Below are positions 26,938 to 31,535 of a stretch of 31,535 nt of DNA, in pieces (positions within the stretch are counted from its first letter, which is position 1; every line of letters starts with the position of its first letter). The position numbers were made by a program, and so were the translations under genes. The stretch is from Bacteroidales bacterium UBA5621. GTDB lineage: Bacteria; Bacteroidota; Bacteroidia; Bacteroidales; VadinHA17. The stretch lies in NCBI GenBank assembly GCA_002424525.1, contig DIKJ01000154.1, positions 1,354-32,888 on the forward strand, written 5' to 3'. The notes beneath the pieces were generated by a model. The model ran no database searches, was not told where the DNA came from, and saw only the letters and a program-made list of their open reading frames with translations.

Positions 26938-28373
26938 TGCTGGTCTGTTACAGATTCAAAGGCAAGGGGAAAGATTTCGGATGGAATGCGGGCCTTAATG
27001 AAGATCTCTTCAGCTTTTTTCACAAGATCCGGTCGCGTTGAAGCTATATTGTTCGACTCGGCGAAGTCCTTCGACAGATCATAAAGCTCAGTTTCGCCCC
27101 GGGGAATTTTATTAACATCGAGCCTTACGGCTTTCCAGTTGCCAATCCGGACTGCCATCTTCCCGCCCTGCTCATGGAATTCCCAGTAGAGATATTCGTG
27201 CTGAGGCTGTTTTTTCCCGAGCAGTGCCGGCAGAAAAGAGATCCCGTCAATACCCTCAGGGGATTCAGCTCCTGTTATTTCAGCGAAGGTGGGCAGGATA
27301 TCCCAGAAAGCCGAGATATGATCGGTTGTCGATCCTGCTTTGATCTTTTCAGGCCATCTCACAAGCATGGGTACCCGGATGCCTCCTTCGTAAAGATCGC
27401 GCTTATATCCCCTGAAGCCTCCATTGCTCCGGAAAAAGTCGGGATCTGCGCCCCCTTCGAGATGCGGTCCGTTGTCGGAGGTGAAAATAACGATGGTATT
27501 TTTCTCCAGTCCGAGTTCAGTCAGCCTGTCGAGTATTTCCCCGACATAGTCGTCGAGGTGTTTGATCATTGCGGCGAAAGCGGCATGAGCCTCCGGCTGC
27601 GAACCATAGGGGCCCAGCCTGTAGTTAGGGCCATCATCGACACCCTTAAATGATTTTTCCGGTTCAAACTTCCCCCGGAAGATGGCCATATTCTCCTCTT
27701 TCGCGAACATCTCAGCATGTGGTATTATATTGGGATAATAGAGAAAGAATGGCTTATCGCGGTTCTTGTTGATGAATCCGAGTGCCGCCTCCTGTATGAT
27801 ATCGGGAGCATAGGTACCTGTCAGGGTGTCTGCATTTTGCGGAAGAACGATCTTTTCGTGATTATGCCACAGATACCAGGGATAGTAATTATGAGCCAGG
27901 CGCTGGCAGTTGAACCCGTAGAATTCATCGAAGCCCTGTTTGTTCGGATCCCCTTCCGTATCGATAAACCCGAGTCCCCATTTTCCGAAGGCCCCGGTCA
28001 CATAACCTCTGGTCTTAAGCACCTCAGCCACGGTGACCGAGCTGGCGGGGAGCGGCCACTGACCTTCAGGTTTCCATTCCCTGTTTCCCCTGATGGGGGT
28101 ATTTCCGGTATTCATTCCGGTCATAAGCGATGAGCGGGAAGGTGCTGATACGGTACTTCCTGCATAGTGCTGGGTGAAGGTCATACCCTCCAGCGCAAGC
28201 CTGTCGATATTCGGGGTGGAGATTTTCCGCTGGCCGTAGCAGCTGAGGTCTCCATATCCAAGGTCGTCAGCAAGGATATAGATTATATTGGGCAGTTTTT
28301 CCTCCTTTTGCGGTTGTGCACACGATGCCAGGGCGAGTGAAGTGGCGAGGGCGACAGGGATTTTGGTATTCAT
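26934..28373 (-). CDS. Lipoprotein Ser-type sulfatase (S-A-P-S-R), first in the sulfatase run
   Basis: A 479-residue sulfatase with a clear lipobox, LALASC (Cys18). Metal residues Asp36-Asp37 are in ILADDLGYGD. The formylglycine motif is SAPSRSSLMTG (Ser76, Arg80). GKWGLG replaces the GKWHLG seen in three other cluster members, so the usual histidine after Lys-Trp is glycine; this also occurs in some other S1 enzymes. The second metal site is FTSDNGP. It is the first of the overlapping sulfatase genes and lies 66 bases after the phosphotriesterase-like gene. No promoter match is seen in that gap, so the run may be read from further upstream. The substrate is unknown. Confidence 0.9.
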   Translation of the reverse strand: MNTKIPVALATSLALASCAQPQKEEKLPNIIYILADDLGYGDLSCYGQRKISTPNIDRLALEGMTFTQHYAGSTVSAPSRSSLMTGMNTGNTPIRGNREWKPEGQWPLPASSVTVAEVLKTRGYVTGAFGKWGLGFIDTEGDPNKQGFDEFYGFNCQRLAHNYYPWYLWHNHEKIVLPQNADTLTGTYAPDIIQEAALGFINKNRDKPFFLYYPNIIPHAEMFAKEENMAIFRGKFEPEKSFKGVDDGPNYRLGPYGSQPEAHAAFAAMIKHLDDYVGEILDRLTELGLEKNTIVIFTSDNGPHLEGGADPDFFRSNGGFRGYKRDLYEGGIRVPMLVRWPEKIKAGSTTDHISAFWDILPTFAEITGAESPEGIDGISFLPALLGKKQPQHEYLYWEFHEQGGKMAVRIGNWKAVRLDVNKIPRGETELYDLSKDFAESNNIASTRPDLVKKAEEIFIKARIPSEIFPLAFESVTDQQ

Positions 28374-28439
28374 GAGGCAGGGGGGTTAGGGATCGCGGAT
28401 TGCGAAATTCGGATTTTGCGGAGTTTAGGGTCGGGAGGG
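28374..28439. other. Short low-complexity intergenic spacer
   Basis: These 66 bases consist of repeated GCGGATT/TCGGATT/TTGCGGA-type words and runs of G. No promoter or terminator was recognised. Similar words (GGATCGCGGATCG) occur near 17342-17355, suggesting degenerate dispersed repeats. Confidence 0.5.
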
Positions 28440-29501
28440 TCAGAGGGTGCGGACCTTAATTTTGAAAGCTTCTGCAGGGTTCCTGATCATAATCTGGTCG
28501 ATATCGGAGTCTTTAAGGCCTTTTTCCTTAAGCCTGGGAATGAGTGCCGTAAAAATATCCATAAATCCGTTAAAGTTCCCTCCATCGGGCTGTGAGGGGT
28601 CATACCAGCCTGAATCGTGCGATATAAGTACCTTGCTGATTAGCCCGTTCCTGTTAAGCTCAATGATCTTGTCAGCATACCACTCAATGCTGTTGGGTTC
28701 TCCAGGCTCCAGGGAAGGCCGCGCCCGCACATTGTCGAGTGATATCCAGGCCCCCTCTTCTGCGGCTTTGACAAGTGCTTCCATTGAACCGCTCTGGGCA
28801 TGTACCCAGATAAAGGCGGAGGGATCGACTCCCATCTCCCTGAGGATACTTATTTGCTCGATGGCGGGTTTTTCGGGGCCCGTGTGTGAAGCAATCACCA
28901 GTCCTGTACTCAGGTGAGCAAGACCGGCTGCTGTTATGATCTTTCTATGTTCAGGAGAGAGAGTATCTGACGTCCCGACTGCTATCTTGATGAAGCCGGG
29001 CTTTACCCCGCTCTCCTCAATCCCGTTCTCCCACTCGTTTATCCAGATCTCAGCCAGCCCGGGGGCATCGGTGTCATAGAAGCCGGCGGGAAGATATTTG
29101 TTGTTGACTGCGCCATAGTAGCCGGTATTGGTAATAAAACTTATTCCAGTCTTTTGAGCCAGCTCTTTAAGCACATACGGGTCGCGTCCGAGGTATGCCG
29201 GGGTACATTCAATAAAAGTCTGAAGGCCAGCTTCTTTTAAAGCCATCAGATGAGGAAGGGCTTTACTGACCACATCATTCCTGTTCCATCGGAAATAGCC
29301 TGTGCTGTCAGCGCCTATAAAATCAACGAGTATATGTTCGTGGGTAAGTGTCATGCCCATTTCCTGGACAGGAACCGGTCCGCTTACCGACATAATATAT
29401 TCCTGAGGAGCTGGTTTGCAGGTGATTATGATGATGCCGAAAAGAAGGAAAAGGATCAGGTACAAAATGATCCTGAAATAATCAATCTCATCTTTCTTCA
29501 T
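28440..29501 (-). CDS. Envelope-anchored phosphotriesterase-family amidohydrolase
   Basis: A 353-residue TIM-barrel metallohydrolase of the phosphotriesterase (PTE/PHP) family. The binuclear metal ligands are all visible: HEH at THEH (His54, His56), the carbamylated lysine in GFIKIAVG (Lys172), His206 in ASHTG, His234 in WVHAQSG, and Asp296 in SHDSGWY. Family members hydrolyse phosphotriesters, lactones or esters; many are lactonases, so the name does not fix the substrate. The N-terminus has a strong hydrophobic segment (about 9-27) followed by Cys28. This is either a poor lipobox (IITC) or a signal anchor, and both place it at the envelope. Having an exported member next to the sulfatases suggests action on the same class of extracellular compounds. 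That link is inferred from position. Confidence 0.88.
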   Translation of the reverse strand: MKKDEIDYFRIILYLILFLLFGIIIITCKPAPQEYIMSVSGPVPVQEMGMTLTHEHILVDFIGADSTGYFRWNRNDVVSKALPHLMALKEAGLQTFIECTPAYLGRDPYVLKELAQKTGISFITNTGYYGAVNNKYLPAGFYDTDAPGLAEIWINEWENGIEESGVKPGFIKIAVGTSDTLSPEHRKIITAAGLAHLSTGLVIASHTGPEKPAIEQISILREMGVDPSAFIWVHAQSGSMEALVKAAEEGAWISLDNVRARPSLEPGEPNSIEWYADKIIELNRNGLISKVLISHDSGWYDPSQPDGGNFNGFMDIFTALIPRLKEKGLKDSDIDQIMIRNPAEAFKIKVRTL

Positions 29502-29565
29502 AAGACAGGTTTTTTTGTAAATACAAAATCCACTGCCTTAAAATTAAACTATTTTTTTGACATAG

Positions 29566-29591
29566 TAAGGGTGTTGCATGCAACGCCCCTA
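29566..29591. repeat. Imperfect copy of the palindromic repeat, copy 2
   Basis: The central 14 bases match copy 1 (3393-3416) exactly, and about 25 of 28 positions agree over the wider element, including the flanking TACGA. The palindrome has one T-G pair and one mismatch. It lies between asparagine synthase and the phosphotriesterase-like gene and supplies the TAG stop codon of the former (29589-29591). No T-run follows on the minus strand. Confidence 0.7.
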
Positions 29592-31256
29592 CGAATACGA
29601 ATCCTTATGTATATTTCTCACAGCTCTACCGGAGGGATCGGGCCTGTTCCTGAATGATTCATCCCAGGCCAGGGCTTCCGGGGTACTGCATGCAACCGAC
29701 GGAACAGAAGGCACGCACGAAGCTGCCGAGGCAGACGGGAAATGTTCCGAGAAGACCGATCTGTAGTAATATTCTTCCTTTGACAATGGTGGATTTACCG
29801 GGAAACGGTATTTTGCATTTTCCAGCTGATCGTCTGATACCTCTTTTGCCGACAGAGCCTTGAGAGTGTCGATCCAGTTATAGCCAACACCGTCAGAGAA
29901 TTGCTCTTTCTGACGCCATGCCACACTTGCCGGCAGGTAATCCTTAAACGCTTTTCGGAGCACCCATTTCTCGATTCGTTCACCTGAGATCATTTTGTCG
30001 GAAGGATTGAGTCTCATGGCAACATCAAGGAACTCCTTGTCGAGGTAAGGAACTCTTCCTTCCACGCCCCAGGCCGCCAGGGATTTATTTGCCCTGAGGC
30101 AGTCGTAGAGGTTCAGCTTGCTGAGTTTTCTGAGTGTCTCCTCATGGAAAGCCTGAGGGTTGGGAGCTTTATGAAAGTAAAGGTATCCTCCGAAGATCTC
30201 ATCTGCCCCCTCTCCGGTAAGCACCATCTTCACTCCCATTGACTTGATGACCCTGGCGAGAAGATACATCGGAGTGGAAGCCCTTACCGTTGTAACATCG
30301 TAAGTTTCAATATGATAAATAACGTCTCTAATGGCATCCAGACCCTCGTCGATTGTAAAATATATTTCATGATGCACTGTCCCGATATGTTCCGCCACCT
30401 TGCTGGCAGCAGCCAGGTCAGGTGATCCTTTAAGACCGATAGCGAACGAGTGAAGCCGCGGCCACCAGGCATCGGTTTTGTCGTCTGCCTCAATCCTTTT
30501 CGGGGCATATTTCCTTGCCACGGCAGAGATGATGGAGGAGTCAAGGCCTCCGGATAAAAGGACACCATAGGGCACATCCGACATAAGCTGACGGTGTACT
30601 GCGGCTTCGAGGGCAATCCTGAGATCGCTTATGGAAGTACTGTTATTCCTGACGGCATCGTAATTCATCCAGTCGCGGGTATACCATCTCTTTAAAACCC
30701 CGTCTTTGCTATACAGGTAGTGCCCGGGAGGAAACTCCTTTATGTCATTGCAGACGCCTTCCAGAGCTTTCAGCTCGGAGGCAACATAAAAGTTGCCGAA
30801 CTGGTCCCATCCCATATAAAGCGGTATTATGCCGATATGATCGCGCGCTATGAGATAAGAGTCCTTCTCCCTGTCATACAGGGCAAAGGCGAAAATGCCG
30901 TTCAAATCTTCCAGGAACGAGGGCCCCTTTTCGCGGTAGAGGGGAAGGACAACCTCACAGTCGGATCGCGTCATGAATTCATATGAACCGGTAAATCTTC
31001 CCCTGATTTCCTGATGATTATAGATCTCGCCGTTTATAGACAGTATCAGATTGCCATCCTTGCTGTAAAGGGGCTGTTTGCCCGATTTAGGATCCACTAT
31101 CGACAACCTCTCATGCGCAAGAAAAGCCTTTTCACAGTGAAATATCCCTGACCAGTCGGGGCCCCTGTGCCTTAATTTTTTCGACATTTTCAGAACAGTC
31201 GTCCTCAGATCAGGATGACTCGTTTTCAGATCAAATACTCCTACAATTCCGCACAT
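29589..31256 (-). CDS. asnB: Asparagine synthase (glutamine-hydrolysing)
   Basis: A 555-residue enzyme that makes asparagine from aspartate, ATP and glutamine in the cytoplasm. The frame is open ten codons further upstream, but I choose ATG 31254-31256 because it gives MCGIVGVF, where Cys2 is the nucleophile of the glutaminase domain after Met removal. The glutaminase domain covers about 1-190. The synthetase domain has the PP-loop SGGLDSS and the conserved LTGEGADEIFGGY. The C-terminal DPSGRAVRNIH motif is typical of the AsnB branch. The length equals the E. coli enzyme closely. The stop codon lies inside a palindromic repeat. An AT-rich 279-base region without clear promoter boxes precedes it. 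It may be co-transcribed with the sulfatase block, though its function is general metabolism. Confidence 0.95.
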   Translation of the reverse strand: MCGIVGVFDLKTSHPDLRTTVLKMSKKLRHRGPDWSGIFHCEKAFLAHERLSIVDPKSGKQPLYSKDGNLILSINGEIYNHQEIRGRFTGSYEFMTRSDCEVVLPLYREKGPSFLEDLNGIFAFALYDREKDSYLIARDHIGIIPLYMGWDQFGNFYVASELKALEGVCNDIKEFPPGHYLYSKDGVLKRWYTRDWMNYDAVRNNSTSISDLRIALEAAVHRQLMSDVPYGVLLSGGLDSSIISAVARKYAPKRIEADDKTDAWWPRLHSFAIGLKGSPDLAAASKVAEHIGTVHHEIYFTIDEGLDAIRDVIYHIETYDVTTVRASTPMYLLARVIKSMGVKMVLTGEGADEIFGGYLYFHKAPNPQAFHEETLRKLSKLNLYDCLRANKSLAAWGVEGRVPYLDKEFLDVAMRLNPSDKMISGERIEKWVLRKAFKDYLPASVAWRQKEQFSDGVGYNWIDTLKALSAKEVSDDQLENAKYRFPVNPPLSKEEYYYRSVFSEHFPSASAASCVPSVPSVACSTPEALAWDESFRNRPDPSGRAVRNIHKDSYS

Positions 31257-31535
31257 TCTTAATAATATTAATTGTAAAAAATTCAAAAAATATCAGGGTT
31301 AAAAATATTAAAAATAATTTGAATATTCCAAATGAAATTAATTTAAATAATAGAAATATAATAATTAGTTCACATATATATGTAATTTAGTTAATAATTT
31401 GTAATTTTGTCAGAATAGTATTGATTGTGGTTAGCCCATAGGTATCAGGCGAATTTCGTGATAATTCACTGATTCTTCTTTTTAACGCATGCCAATAGCT
31501 TATTATGATATGACCTGATGATATTTGCGTATAGT
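31257..31535. other. AT-rich non-coding region upstream of asparagine synthase
   Basis: No convincing ORF was seen in these 279 bases. TAATTTTG at 31402-31409 on the plus strand matches the -7 consensus, but no suitable -33 TTG is found and no gene follows before the window ends. The minus strand has no exact -7 match for asnB. The sequence is strongly AT-rich from 31257 to about 31400. Confidence 0.5.

Noticed and set aside
20638..28373. Sulfatases as inactive because the signature cysteine is absent
   Set aside because: Serine is an accepted precursor of formylglycine for anSME-matured sulfatases, and the metal and Arg residues are intact.
31257..31286. Ten-codon N-terminal extension of asparagine synthase
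   Set aside because: Family members must expose Cys2 after the initiator Met, so the start is the MCGIVG codon at 31256.

Overview
The window looks like a chromosomal segment of an anaerobic Bacteroidota bacterium, probably Bacteroidales/Marinilabiliales-like; this is an inference from content. The clues are a type IX secretion (T9SS) C-terminal sorting domain, FISUMP surface-protein domains, two promoters of the Bacteroidota type (TTG-N20-TAnnTTTG), a run of exported sulfatases beside a radical-SAM anaerobic sulfatase maturase, many lipoprotein signals, and mostly weak Shine-Dalgarno sequences. I see no tRNA, rRNA, CRISPR array, phage gene or intact insertion sequence.

Left end (1-3388): the 3' part of an Ldh2-family malate/lactate dehydrogenase converges, 8 bases apart, on a Tat-exported Gfo/Idh/MocA oxidoreductase. 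A divergent gene encodes a membrane-anchored TPR protein with a well-formed promoter. A perfect 24-bp palindrome separates this gene from the next block, and an imperfect copy of it sits about 26 kb away.

Centre (3424-17411, all minus strand): four exported or membrane-anchored products lie in the order FecR/TPR protein, TPR-CHAT caspase-like protease, a 185-aa exported protein, and a 3021-residue T9SS substrate. The giant carries three FISUMP domains, a beta-helix, an intact zinc metalloprotease motif, Ig-like domains, a beta-propeller and a sorting tail. A strong promoter precedes the FecR gene. This is the best candidate for an undescribed system: two predicted proteases of different classes encoded beside FecR- and TPR-type scaffold proteins. 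Whether the proteins act together is inference.

Middle plus-strand genes (17538-19444): a cold shock protein with a clear terminator, a small conserved-looking unknown protein, and an anaerobic sulfatase-maturating enzyme (anSME) with a C-terminal SEC-C zinc motif.

Right part (19425-31256, minus strand): in transcription order asparagine synthase B, a phosphotriesterase-like amidohydrolase, five sulfatases (the first four overlapping one another), and two exported thioredoxin-fold proteins. All five sulfatases have serine, not cysteine, at the formylglycine position. That choice fits maturation by the adjacent anSME and not by the oxygen-dependent FGE. Four sulfatases carry lipoprotein signals and the fifth an ordinary signal peptide. 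No SusC/SusD pair or glycoside hydrolase is present, so the substrate cannot be read from the window.
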